Origin: a bacterium
Lineage (GTDB): Bacteria > Bdellovibrionota > Bdellovibrionia > Bdellovibrionales > UBA1609
Assembly (NCBI GenBank): GCA_021784635.1
Contig: JAJYHS010000271.1
Span: forward strand, 1-5,567
Reading direction: 5' to 3'
Length of the DNA stretch: 5,567 nt
The position numbers and the translations under genes were made by a program. Under the pieces are notes generated by a model. The model searched no databases. It saw only the letters and a program-made list of their open reading frames with translations, and was not told the origin of the DNA. Below, piece by piece: positions 1-5,567 of the stretch (the first letter of the stretch is position 1; each line of letters begins with the position of its first letter).

Positions 1-57
1 AATGACCGATTTTTCACTAGGCGCTGGTCGGGGCTGTTCGCAGGGCGAGCTAGGACT
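1..57. other. Downstream flank of the DUF3443 gene, no recognised feature
   Basis: The 57 bp after the DUF3443 TAA stop show only short imperfect dyads (for example GACC at 5–8 with GGTC at 26–29) and no T-run on the minus strand. No terminator or gene can be supported here. The transcript may end beyond the window. Confidence 0.4.
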
Positions 58-1752
58 TTAGAAGGCAAAGTAAGGGCCAGTATAGTTCGTGCCGTTGATT
101 GTGGCACTCGTGCCATTAATTCCAATAAAAATGGTCCGACCTAAGAAAAACGGCAATCCCCAGTCGAATTGGCCAGGCAAATCGCCGCCAAGATTGTTGA
201 AAACTATATTTGGATTGCTTGAGTCGAATTCGTCGGATGCATTATCAATTGAAAACGTCTCATTGGCGCCGACACAGTAACCAGCGGAATCTGTCCCGCC
301 CGCATAAGAACCTCCAGTGCAGGTGCCGCCCGTATAGGCGCCAGCCGCATAGGTGCCGCCGGTGCACGTGCCACCGCTATTGTAGTACGTACCGCCAGAA
401 TCAGTACCGTCTGCATACCCGAGCGCGCATGGGATGCTGCCCGAGTAAGTGCCACCGGTGTCTGTACCGGCCGAATACGATCCGCCGGTGCACGTGCCGC
501 CAGAGTACGCGCCGCCAGAGTACGTGCCGCCGGTGCACGTGCCGCTGCTGTTATCGTCGGTGCCACCGGTGTCTGTGCCGCCTGTGTAATTGCCAGTCGT
601 GTACGGGTAATCGGTTGCGGTGTACGACGTTAAACTGTTCGGGCAAAAAAACGGCGACAGAGACGAGCAGACCGTCAGTGAGGACGGTCCAGGAAAGTAG
701 AGTCCGTTCGACCCGCTGTCGACGAATGAACTCATTATCGAGCCATTAAAATAAGTGTCCATGTAACCGTTCGAGTCTGTGGTATAGACCATTACGCGGG
801 AGCCAGGAGTATTGTCGGCGATAGAGCCTGAGCCGTTACCGGAGCTGTTTATTCCGAATATGAGATATCCAGGGGCGCTTACAGCTCCGCCAGTAGGGAC
901 GCCGGGCAACTCAAGCGCAACGCCATTGTTGTAGCCGGTTACCGTACCTCCATTGAGGTAGTCCAATGAGGCAATTGGGTTAGAAACTTGGCTGCCAGAC
1001 GGCGCAGCATATCCTGAACAAGACGAGCCCGAGCACGTAAAATACATACTGTTATTCGATGATCCAGAGCAAGTAGAGCCGCAGTCCTGATTGAACAGGC
1101 CCACGCCCAACACGCCATTAAATCCCGTAGATGCCGGCGTAGCGTCGAGTGTGTATGGATAGCCGATGGCACTATTGCCTTCGTCTGCACAGGTGTTCGT
1201 AGCGACACTAGTGGATGGCCAACCAGCGTTGATTAGTTCGATCGGCACATTCGCGGCTTCCATAGCGCCCGTGTTGCTACCTAAATAGACATCGGCGGAT
1301 GCGACCTGGCCCCAATCTGCCGAGCCGTCGAGATACGAGGCACATTCAGCTACATCGTTGCCACCAGATTTCTCTGGCGTGAAGGTAAAATTCGTTACAA
1401 GCGACGAAAACACTCTAAGGCCATAGCTGCCGGTATCAAGAAGAATATTGTTTATAGTTTGGCACTGCGTGCTTGCATTTGTCCAACCTGGTTGACAAAT
1501 AGTTACGGTCGCGCACGGGATGTTGAGTGTTCCGCCGCAAACCCCAACGTCTACCGACATCGCATTCGTATCGGAGGACGAGACTTTAAGATAATTGATG
1601 TTCTGAGAAAGTTGCTCGGCCGCCCCCGCTGTGTACGATTTGCCGCTGCTCTTTGAGAGTGAGCCGCAACCCGTAAGCGCGATCGAAGCAACCAAAGCGG
1701 CAGCAGCCAAAAGTTGGTGCCGCAAAAAAGCGGCAGACCGGCTCGTGGTCAT
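58..1752 (-). CDS. DUF3443 family lipoprotein with pepsin-like architecture and a repeat insert
   Basis: Predicted outer-membrane lipoprotein of 564 residues, function not established. The N-terminus is a lipoprotein signal with lipobox LTGC (Cys29) followed by Gly, so inner-membrane retention by Asp+2 is not expected. DUF3443 is recognised from the CxTVTICQPG and CQTINNILLDTGSYGLRV blocks (residues 84–114) and the C-terminal FDWGLPFFLGRTIFIGI (529–545) with GPYFAF at the end. The layout resembles a bilobal pepsin-like protease: DTGS (Asp106), flap-like YLDGS (Tyr140), FNGVLGVGLF (211–220), then DSGSNGLYFPG (Asp345) and the closing hairpin at 535–545. Both Asp residues are present, so activity is possible but unproven. 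Residues about 386–492 form a Gly/Thr/Ser/Tyr/Cys-rich insert with internal duplication. Many Cys residues suggest disulfides outside the cytoplasm. Second gene of a coupled pair with DUF2844. Confidence 0.9.
   Translation of the reverse strand: MTTSRSAAFLRHQLLAAAALVASIALTGCGSLSKSSGKSYTAGAAEQLSQNINYLKVSSSDTNAMSVDVGVCGGTLNIPCATVTICQPGWTNASTQCQTINNILLDTGSYGLRVFSSLVTNFTFTPEKSGGNDVAECASYLDGSADWGQVASADVYLGSNTGAMEAANVPIELINAGWPSTSVATNTCADEGNSAIGYPYTLDATPASTGFNGVLGVGLFNQDCGSTCSGSSNNSMYFTCSGSSCSGYAAPSGSQVSNPIASLDYLNGGTVTGYNNGVALELPGVPTGGAVSAPGYLIFGINSSGNGSGSIADNTPGSRVMVYTTDSNGYMDTYFNGSIMSSFVDSGSNGLYFPGPSSLTVCSSLSPFFCPNSLTSYTATDYPYTTGNYTGGTDTGGTDDNSSGTCTGGTYSGGAYSGGTCTGGSYSAGTDTGGTYSGSIPCALGYADGTDSGGTYYNSGGTCTGGTYAAGAYTGGTCTGGSYAGGTDSAGYCVGANETFSIDNASDEFDSSNPNIVFNNLGGDLPGQFDWGLPFFLGRTIFIGINGTSATINGTNYTGPYFAF
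259..579 (-). repeat. 171-bp in-frame tandem duplication coding a pentapeptide-like Gly/Thr repeat
   Basis: Within the DUF3443 gene, codons 392–448 (579–409) and 449–498 (408–259) are two copies offset by exactly 57 codons. Aligning residues 404–434 with 461–491 gives 24 of 31 identical, and GTDxGGTxxNSxGTCTGGTY begins both. Each copy is built of near five-residue steps of the form [T/Y/C/D]-[T/S/A]-G-G-[T/A/S]. At DNA level the 17-mer CCGCCGGTGCACGTGCC (+ strand) occurs at 356, 482 and 527, with a diverged copy at 311. The spacings 311/482 and 356/527 are both 171. The second copy is truncated at its end, where the conserved domain resumes. Confidence 0.85.
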
Positions 1753-2231
1753 CGCAGGTCCCCCATTGTGATACCGGCAGGCGCAAGCGATTGCACAAAC
1801 GCCGAGCCAACCCAGCCTCGCATATGTCCGCCGCGAAAAACGCGAATGGCCGGCGTTTTAATCATGATCGGGCGACGAATGTGTAAACGAACGCGAGCGG
1901 CAAATTGTGCTGCATAGCCATTAAAGTACTTACCTAGAATACCTTTAATGGGCGGTTGGGTGGCGCCTCGCCAACTCATGGCGAAAATAACGCCGTTACT
2001 ATTGGCGTACTCTTTAATGGTATCGCCGCGAGCAAAAAACGAATAAGTCGTATAAACTGAATTAGTTGTTACTTTGTAGTTTGTGCCTTTGAGTTGCGCC
2101 ATATCCGATTGCACGCTTGAAGCGCCTTGGCCGACCGTTGCTTGCGCCGAGCTCGCAGCGAAAAATGCGGTAAAGATGACCGCAAAAATCGTTATGACAA
2201 AAAATCTAAATCTGGCATCCATGCCTGACAT
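1749..2231 (-). CDS. DUF2844 family exported protein
   Basis: Small exported protein of unknown function, 160 residues. A signal peptide is clear: basic start (DARFR), hydrophobic core FFVITIFAVIFTAFFAA, and an AQA cleavage site after residue 31, giving a mature periplasmic or secreted protein of about 129 residues without further membrane segments. Family features I recognise are IKEYANSNGVIFAMSWRG (residues 72–89), PIKGILGKYF (94–103), and the C-terminal block RGGHMRGWVGSAF with GITMGDLR at the very end. The mature protein has no cysteine, unlike its Cys-rich partner. Its stop overlaps the DUF3443 start as ATGA, so the two are translationally coupled, and this pairing also occurs in Burkholderia relatives. 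A role as partner, chaperone or inhibitor of the DUF3443 protein is only inference. Confidence 0.88.
   Translation of the reverse strand: MSGMDARFRFFVITIFAVIFTAFFAASSAQATVGQGASSVQSDMAQLKGTNYKVTTNSVYTTYSFFARGDTIKEYANSNGVIFAMSWRGATQPPIKGILGKYFNGYAAQFAARVRLHIRRPIMIKTPAIRVFRGGHMRGWVGSAFVQSLAPAGITMGDLR
1753..1764 (-). promoter_or_regulatory. G-run ribosome binding site of the DUF3443 gene
   Basis: Five G residues (1764–1760), inside the end of the DUF2844 gene, stand 7 nt before ATG 1752. The form matches the G-run used by the DUF2844 gene and supports this start at the ATGA overlap. Confidence 0.5.
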
Positions 2232-2245
2232 ATTCGGAACCCCCC
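2232..2245 (-). promoter_or_regulatory. G-run ribosome binding site of the DUF2844 gene
   Basis: Six G residues (2245–2240) stand 8 nt before ATG 2231. A G-run can pair with the anti-Shine-Dalgarno UCCUCC through G:U wobbles. The spacing favours this ATG over the in-frame ATG at 2222, which would be 17 nt away. Confidence 0.5.
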
Positions 2246-2252
2246 ACTCATA

Positions 2253-2290
2253 ATTTTACATGTAATTGTTAAAACTGTGTGGCGTTTCAA
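2253..2290 (-). promoter_or_regulatory. Weak candidate promoter region of the DUF2844–DUF3443 operon
   Basis: The AT-rich stretch upstream of the DUF2844 start contains TTGAAA (2290–2285), a reasonable -35. A -10 at 17 bp is poor (AATTAC, 2267–2262), and the better TAAAAT (2258–2253) is 26 bp away and close to the start codon. A perfect 10-bp palindrome TTACATGTAA (2256–2265) overlaps these boxes and could be an operator. A promoter is expected here because the gene begins a new unit 220 bp after gloB, but exact boxes are uncertain. Confidence 0.3.
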
Positions 2291-2342
2291 AAAGCTCGTC
2301 GAAGGACCGCTAACTTACGTCGCGACTTCTCCCAAATTAAGA

Positions 2343-2417
2343 CGCTCGGTTTGAGACCGTTGATAGCGGTATTTCAAAATGATCGATTTTGAGATGGGTT
2401 TGTTTCAGCTTGAGACA
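2343..2417. repeat. Cluster of three consecutive inverted repeats sharing TTGAGA
   Basis: Between gloB and the DUF2844 gene there are three dyads. The first is a bulged hairpin: CGCT (2343–2346) pairs with AGCG (2365–2368), and inside it CGGT (2347–2350) pairs with ACCG (2356–2359). The second is ATTTCAAAAT (2371–2380), loop GATCG, ATTTTGAGAT (2386–2395), ten pairs with one G:T. The third is TGTTTCA (2401–2407), loop GCT, TGAGACA (2411–2417), with one G:T. Each contains TTGAGA (2351, 2389, 2410). No T-run follows on the minus strand, so none is a standard intrinsic terminator. They could be regulator sites, a transcript-end structure for gloB, or an intergenic repeat family. Confidence 0.5.
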
Positions 2418-2451
2418 CGGTTGTGGTTGCGGTAGCTCTGCGATCGTTGCG

Positions 2452-3204
2452 CTAAAATTTATTTCGCGCCGAACGAATGGCGGTGAATTCTTCGACATCG
2501 CGCGCACTTAAAAATAAATTATGTTTGAGCTCAAAACCGATTGTGGTCGGTACCGTCGGCTCGCCCCGCGCGCGCTTTTGCGCGAGTTCTTCGCGCAGAC
2601 GTAAATACAGCTCAATACCGCCATCAATCGCGCGTTCACTGTTTTGTTGTTGCAAATACGAAATCGTGAAATCAAGATTGCGAAGCGTGTATTCATGAGC
2701 GCAATAAACTTGCGTCTCATGCGGGAGGGATTTGAACTGTTGCAAAGACTCAAAACTCTGCGCAAACGTGCCTTCAAATACCCGGCCACAGCCGAGTGAA
2801 AATAAAGAATCGCCGCAAAATAGAACGGGCGCGGAATAATAAGCCAAATGATCGAGTGTGTGACCGGGCACCGCAATTGTCTGCCAATCGCGATCGCCAA
2901 ATTGAAACCTGTCGCCTTTTTGTAGCGTACGATCGCAATGAATTTCATATTGCGATAGGCTCGATGGTCCCATGACTTGCGCTTGTGAAAAGCGTGTGCG
3001 CAAAACATTGACCCCTCCCGCATGATCGTCATGGTGATGCGTAACAAGAATGAGTTTCAGATGAAGACGCGTTTGCGCCAAAAAATCAATTATCGGTTCG
3101 GGATCCCCCGGATCGACGACCATCGCGCTGCCGTCGCATTCAGCCACAAAGAGATAGTTGTCTTGAAAAGCGGGGAGCAGGTGAATGGCCAATTTGTCGT
3201 TCAC
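2452..3204 (-). CDS. gloB: Hydroxyacylglutathione hydrolase (glyoxalase II)
   Basis: Hydrolyses S-D-lactoylglutathione to D-lactate and glutathione, completing methylglyoxal detoxification in the cytoplasm. It is a metallo-beta-lactamase fold protein with the THHHDDHAGG binuclear metal site (His56, His58, Asp60, His61), VPGHTLDH (His115), LFCGDSLFSLGCGRVFEG (Asp132) and YCAHEYTLRNL (His170). The C-terminal glyoxalase II helical domain ends in IRSARNKF, matching the family's basic tail that contacts glutathione. The usual PFLR segment reads LFLS, a mild deviation. An open frame extends to a GTG at 3219, but the GTG at 3204 is preferred. It has a GGAG 9 nt upstream, forms a GTGA overlap with the GH15 stop, and gives 250 residues starting close to the family's usual LLPAFxDNY, whereas the GTG at 3219 has no ribosome binding site. 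Last gene of the otsB–GH15 operon. Confidence 0.94.
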   Translation of the reverse strand: MNDKLAIHLLPAFQDNYLFVAECDGSAMVVDPGDPEPIIDFLAQTRLHLKLILVTHHHDDHAGGVNVLRTRFSQAQVMGPSSLSQYEIHCDRTLQKGDRFQFGDRDWQTIAVPGHTLDHLAYYSAPVLFCGDSLFSLGCGRVFEGTFAQSFESLQQFKSLPHETQVYCAHEYTLRNLDFTISYLQQQNSERAIDGGIELYLRLREELAQKRARGEPTVPTTIGFELKHNLFLSARDVEEFTAIRSARNKF

Positions 3205-4982
3205 AGCACTTCGCTCCACGGCGGGCTGACGGCAAACGCTGAATTGATCAACCCCACGTGAGAATAAGCTTGCGGGAAGTTCCCGAGCTGCGTTCGCGTC
3301 GCGGGTAAAAAGTGTTCGGAAAACAATCCGACATGATTCGCGGCGCCCGCAGCGTCTTCAAGAAATCGTTGAGCTTCTTCGCGGCACCCCAATCGCGCGA
3401 GACCCTGTGCAACCCAAAACGAACAAATGACAAATGCCGATGCCGGTTTGCCAAAATCATCATTTCTTACATAGCGGTAAAAAAAGGATGAGTTTGGGCG
3501 CTCGGCGCTTAGGGCTAGATTTTTTTGAATATCACGAATGGTTTCTCGGCAAAGTTTTTCTTCTGGTAGCCGTAGAACGGAAGCAAGAGCCAGAGCCGCG
3601 TCAAAGCTGGTGTCATTGGGGCCGTTTCGAATCGACCCGCTATTCGTCGCTTTCTGAATGGCGGCAAATGCGCGATCGCGAGCCTTAATTGTATCGAGCG
3701 AAAGGTTTTTAAGATATTCGCGATTTTGAATTCGAACCGTGCGTTCGAGCCCCGCCCAAGACATGAGATTAGTAAAGCTATGTTCTTGCCAGCCGTTACG
3801 GACTTCCCAAAGGCCTGCGTCGGGAGTCGAAATTGACCGCTCGCAAAGTCGTGCCAGGTTCGACAGCATGTCTTCGTGAACTTTATCGCGTAAGTGAACA
3901 AAGCGGTCGTCGAGGTATATTGGCGCAAGAGTGAGAGCAAGTTCACCGTAAACATCGTTTTGAATATGCTCAGCGGCTTGGTTGTTGGTGCGCACGGGCG
4001 ATTGGCCGTTGTAACCGCGCCACAATGAGCGAATTGTTTCAGGGACCGGCAAATCTTGACTCAACGAATACACCGGTGCCAATCGTTCATGCGACTCTTT
4101 ATGTTTTTGGGCAATCCCAAGCAGAAATTTGAGATAGCCATCCATTTCTTCGAAGTGGCCCAAATTGTGAAAAGCCGACAAAACAAAATAAGCATCGCGC
4201 AGCCAACAATACCGGTAATCCCAATTTCGTTGCGCACCGACTTCTTCGGGCAAACTTGTGGTGAGAGCGGCAAGAATGGCTCCCGTATCTTCGTAACAGT
4301 GAAGTTTGAGCACAAGCGCGGAGCGAATTGTTTCTTTTTGAAAAAGACTCGGAATCGAACAGTGTTTTACCCACGTCCGCCAGTAATCTTCTGTCTGAGC
4401 GAGAAATCGCTCGGTCATTTGTTGCAAATCTTCTTCGATGGCGGCGCTCCACGAGAGAACGAAATAAAGTTTTTCTTTCAACGGAAAGGCGGTTTCTTCA
4501 GAAAGGTAAGTAAGCGGCATATTTGTTGCGAGGCTCAGACTGTCGTTACTGAATTCGAAACGTAAATGACTGTTGCCGCGCACGGGGCGTACGGGTTCTT
4601 TGCTCCAACCGGCGACGGGTTTACAAGTGACTTTGATATTCGGGGAGCCTGTTAACGGTTCAACAATTCGGCAGACCATCATCGGGCGAAACATGCGGCC
4701 ATGTTGTACGAATCGAGGGCAAAAATCGGTAATTCGAAATGAGTCGGTTTCAGAAGTAGAAATGTCGGTCGTGAGAATATTCGTATTTTCAATGTAATAC
4801 TGACGGCTCGAAGCATCGCCCTTGCCGGCGGCATTGATTGAAAAATGACCGCCATCCGGGTCAAGTAAGTAACCAAACACGGGGTCACTGTCGGGTCGTG
4901 GTAAGCATAACCAATCGATCGAACCCGCTTTTGAAACAAGCGCGGATATTTGGCAATTGCCGATAAGGCCGTAAGGGTACAT
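3201..4982 (-). CDS. Glycoside hydrolase family 15 protein (trehalase/glucoamylase-like)
   Basis: Cytoplasmic inverting alpha-glucosidase of family GH15 (COG3387 type), 593 residues, the usual length, with no signal peptide. Residues 1–50 are the trehalase-like N-terminal beta domain, with YGLIGNCQISALVSKAGSIDWLCLPR. The (alpha/alpha)6 barrel follows: RNWDYRYCWLRDA (about 252–264) is the hallmark substrate-site motif. Glu393 in GLWEVR is the likely catalytic acid and Glu556 in GLFSEHF the likely base, followed by the conserved LGNFPQAYSH. No key residue appears lost. Bacterial GH15 enzymes next to otsB are often trehalases or glucoamylase-like, and the sequence alone cannot settle the substrate (trehalose, maltooligosaccharide or glycogen-type glucan). 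The gene lies 24 bp after otsB, and its TGA overlaps the preferred gloB start. The ATG at 4982 is favoured because family homology begins at once and no other in-frame start fits. Confidence 0.93.
   Translation of the reverse strand: MYPYGLIGNCQISALVSKAGSIDWLCLPRPDSDPVFGYLLDPDGGHFSINAAGKGDASSRQYYIENTNILTTDISTSETDSFRITDFCPRFVQHGRMFRPMMVCRIVEPLTGSPNIKVTCKPVAGWSKEPVRPVRGNSHLRFEFSNDSLSLATNMPLTYLSEETAFPLKEKLYFVLSWSAAIEEDLQQMTERFLAQTEDYWRTWVKHCSIPSLFQKETIRSALVLKLHCYEDTGAILAALTTSLPEEVGAQRNWDYRYCWLRDAYFVLSAFHNLGHFEEMDGYLKFLLGIAQKHKESHERLAPVYSLSQDLPVPETIRSLWRGYNGQSPVRTNNQAAEHIQNDVYGELALTLAPIYLDDRFVHLRDKVHEDMLSNLARLCERSISTPDAGLWEVRNGWQEHSFTNLMSWAGLERTVRIQNREYLKNLSLDTIKARDRAFAAIQKATNSGSIRNGPNDTSFDAALALASVLRLPEEKLCRETIRDIQKNLALSAERPNSSFFYRYVRNDDFGKPASAFVICSFWVAQGLARLGCREEAQRFLEDAAGAANHVGLFSEHFLPATRTQLGNFPQAYSHVGLINSAFAVSPPWSEVL
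3205..3217 (-). promoter_or_regulatory. Ribosome binding site deciding the gloB start
   Basis: GGAG at 3217–3214 lies inside the end of the GH15 gene, 9 nt before GTG 3204. That GTG overlaps the GH15 TGA (3203–3201) as GTGA. This supports translational coupling and a start five codons inside the longest open frame. Confidence 0.6.
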
Positions 4983-4992
4983 GCGCCTCCTT
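4983..4992 (-). promoter_or_regulatory. Strong Shine-Dalgarno of the GH15 gene, unusually close to the start
   Basis: AAGGAGG is a full match to the anti-Shine-Dalgarno sequence but stands only 3 nt (CGC) before the ATG at 4982. The optimum is usually 5–9 nt. The next residues, YPYGLIGN, are conserved and include no alternative start codon, so the tight spacing appears real. It may tune translation relative to otsB. Confidence 0.7.
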
Positions 4993-5006
4993 GTTTAAAA
5001 GCTATG

Positions 5007-5567
5007 TCAAAGCGGGGAATTTGTCATCGCGCGGCTAATGAATTCGCGCAAAACCCGATTTATATCTTGTTGCCGGCTAATGTAAAACCGCGCGCGCGAT
5101 GATTTTTTGTATCCCACGCGAACGGTAACAATATGCGAGAGTGACAATTTAAATACGTCTTCATCCGTATCGTCGTCGCCCAAGTAAACCGCATGACTCA
5201 ATTTCAATTTTTTTAAAAGGGCACAAAGTGCTGTGCCTTTCTGTGACGCCCCTTCGGGTAGCAAATTTACAACAGCTTTACCCAAAATCACCCGCGGAGT
5301 GGGCTGCAATGCCGAAACGAGGTTCATGATTCTTTTTCGCGATTGGTTTTTATTGCGCGATCTTCGGTAATGAATAGATATCGAATAGGTCTTATCTTCG
5401 ACGTCGATATTATCACCAAGATCGCCTCTACGATCTGCCATTTTTATGTGTTTCATCCAACTGTTTGTCGCTTTTTTTGCGCCGCTTAGAGAACCTGAAC
5501 TCAAACCTTCAATGCCGTGGTTGCCGATCAGATAAACAGATTCAATTTTAATTCGTTTCTGCAAATC
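5007..5567 (-). CDS. otsB: Trehalose-6-phosphate phosphatase OtsB, C-terminal part (runs off window edge)
   Basis: Dephosphorylates trehalose-6-phosphate to trehalose, the last step of the OtsA/OtsB pathway, in the cytoplasm. The visible 186 residues carry the HAD-superfamily signature YLGDDDTDEDVF, whose acidic residues bind Mg2+. They also carry YLIGNHGIEG and a segment ending in SISIHYR, both typical of OtsB, and a Lys in the GASQKGTAL segment that fits the conserved HAD lysine. The frame is open to the window edge. The Met at 5564 lies inside the usual DLxxRI...YLIGNHG block, so it is not the start, and the N-terminal DxDGT nucleophile motif must lie beyond 5567. The TGA stop at 5007–5009 is 24 bp before the GH15 gene, which indicates one operon. 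Family assignment is firm from motifs; activity is inferred. Confidence 0.93.
   Translation of the reverse strand, partial: DLQKRIKIESVYLIGNHGIEGLSSGSLSGAKKATNSWMKHIKMADRRGDLGDNIDVEDKTYSISIHYRRSRNKNQSRKRIMNLVSALQPTPRVILGKAVVNLLPEGASQKGTALCALLKKLKLSHAVYLGDDDTDEDVFKLSLSHIVTVRVGYKKSSRARFYISRQQDINRVLREFISRAMTNSPL

Noticed and set aside
1..57. Terminator after the DUF3443 gene.
   Set aside because: Only 3–4-bp imperfect stems are present, with no T-run in the direction of transcription.
277..597. Regularly repeated short units that could suggest a CRISPR array or minisatellite.
   Set aside because: The units are in-frame, contiguous and diverged, with no unique spacers. They code a Gly/Thr-rich protein segment.
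210..749. Long open frame on the + strand with a Cys/Arg-rich product, and a similar Ala/Arg-rich one on the minus strand at 204–566.
   Set aside because: Both lie wholly inside the DUF3443 gene. Their odd composition follows from the GC-rich GGT/TGC repeat read in other frames, and neither has family motifs.
2371..2395. Ten-pair hairpin as an intrinsic terminator of gloB.
   Set aside because: The stem is AT-rich and no T-run follows on the minus strand. It is kept only as part of the dyad cluster.
4056..4565. 169-codon + strand open frame antisense to the GH15 gene.
   Set aside because: The opposite strand shows well-conserved GH15 motifs across the same stretch. The antisense product has no recognisable domain.
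5007..5564. otsB beginning at the ATG at 5564.
   Set aside because: The residues there match the interior of OtsB, and the N-terminal HAD nucleophile motif is missing, so the gene continues past the window edge.

Overview
This looks like chromosomal DNA of a proteobacterium, most likely in the beta/gamma range. The main clue is the secreted DUF2844–DUF3443 pair, which I know mainly from Burkholderia-type betaproteobacteria. The base composition is only about half G+C, too low for a typical Burkholderia, so I would not name a genus. All five genes are on the minus strand, so the window reads from its right end to its left. I see no RNA genes, insertion sequences, phage genes or CRISPR arrays.

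Right part (5567 to 2452): a tightly packed operon. It opens with the C-terminal part of a trehalose-6-phosphate phosphatase (otsB) that runs off the window edge. After 24 bp comes a complete 593-residue glycoside hydrolase family 15 enzyme of the trehalase/glucoamylase-like type. Next, through a 4-bp GTGA stop/start overlap, is glyoxalase II (gloB). OtsB releases trehalose from trehalose-6-phosphate, the GH15 enzyme could cleave trehalose or an alpha-glucan to glucose, and GloB completes removal of methylglyoxal, a by-product of fast sugar catabolism. No trehalose-6-phosphate synthase gene (otsA) is visible.

Middle (2451 to 2232): a 220-bp intergenic region. It holds three consecutive inverted repeats (2343–2417), each carrying TTGAGA, then an AT-rich stretch with a weak promoter candidate and a 10-bp palindrome next to the following gene.

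Left part (2231 to 58): a second, two-gene operon for exported proteins of unknown function. The first encodes a small DUF2844 protein with a signal peptide. The second, joined by an ATGA overlap, encodes a 564-residue DUF3443 lipoprotein. The DUF3443 protein has the layout of a two-lobed pepsin-like aspartic protease: DTGS near residue 106, a flap-like YxxGS, DSGS near residue 345, and a closing LGR beta-hairpin. A Gly/Thr/Tyr/Cys-rich insert of about 107 residues lies in its second lobe and arose by tandem duplication of a 57-residue unit. This pair is the most interesting content of the window: a plausible, functionally uncharacterised cell-surface protease-like system with a small exported partner. 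The leftmost 57 bp hold no recognisable feature.
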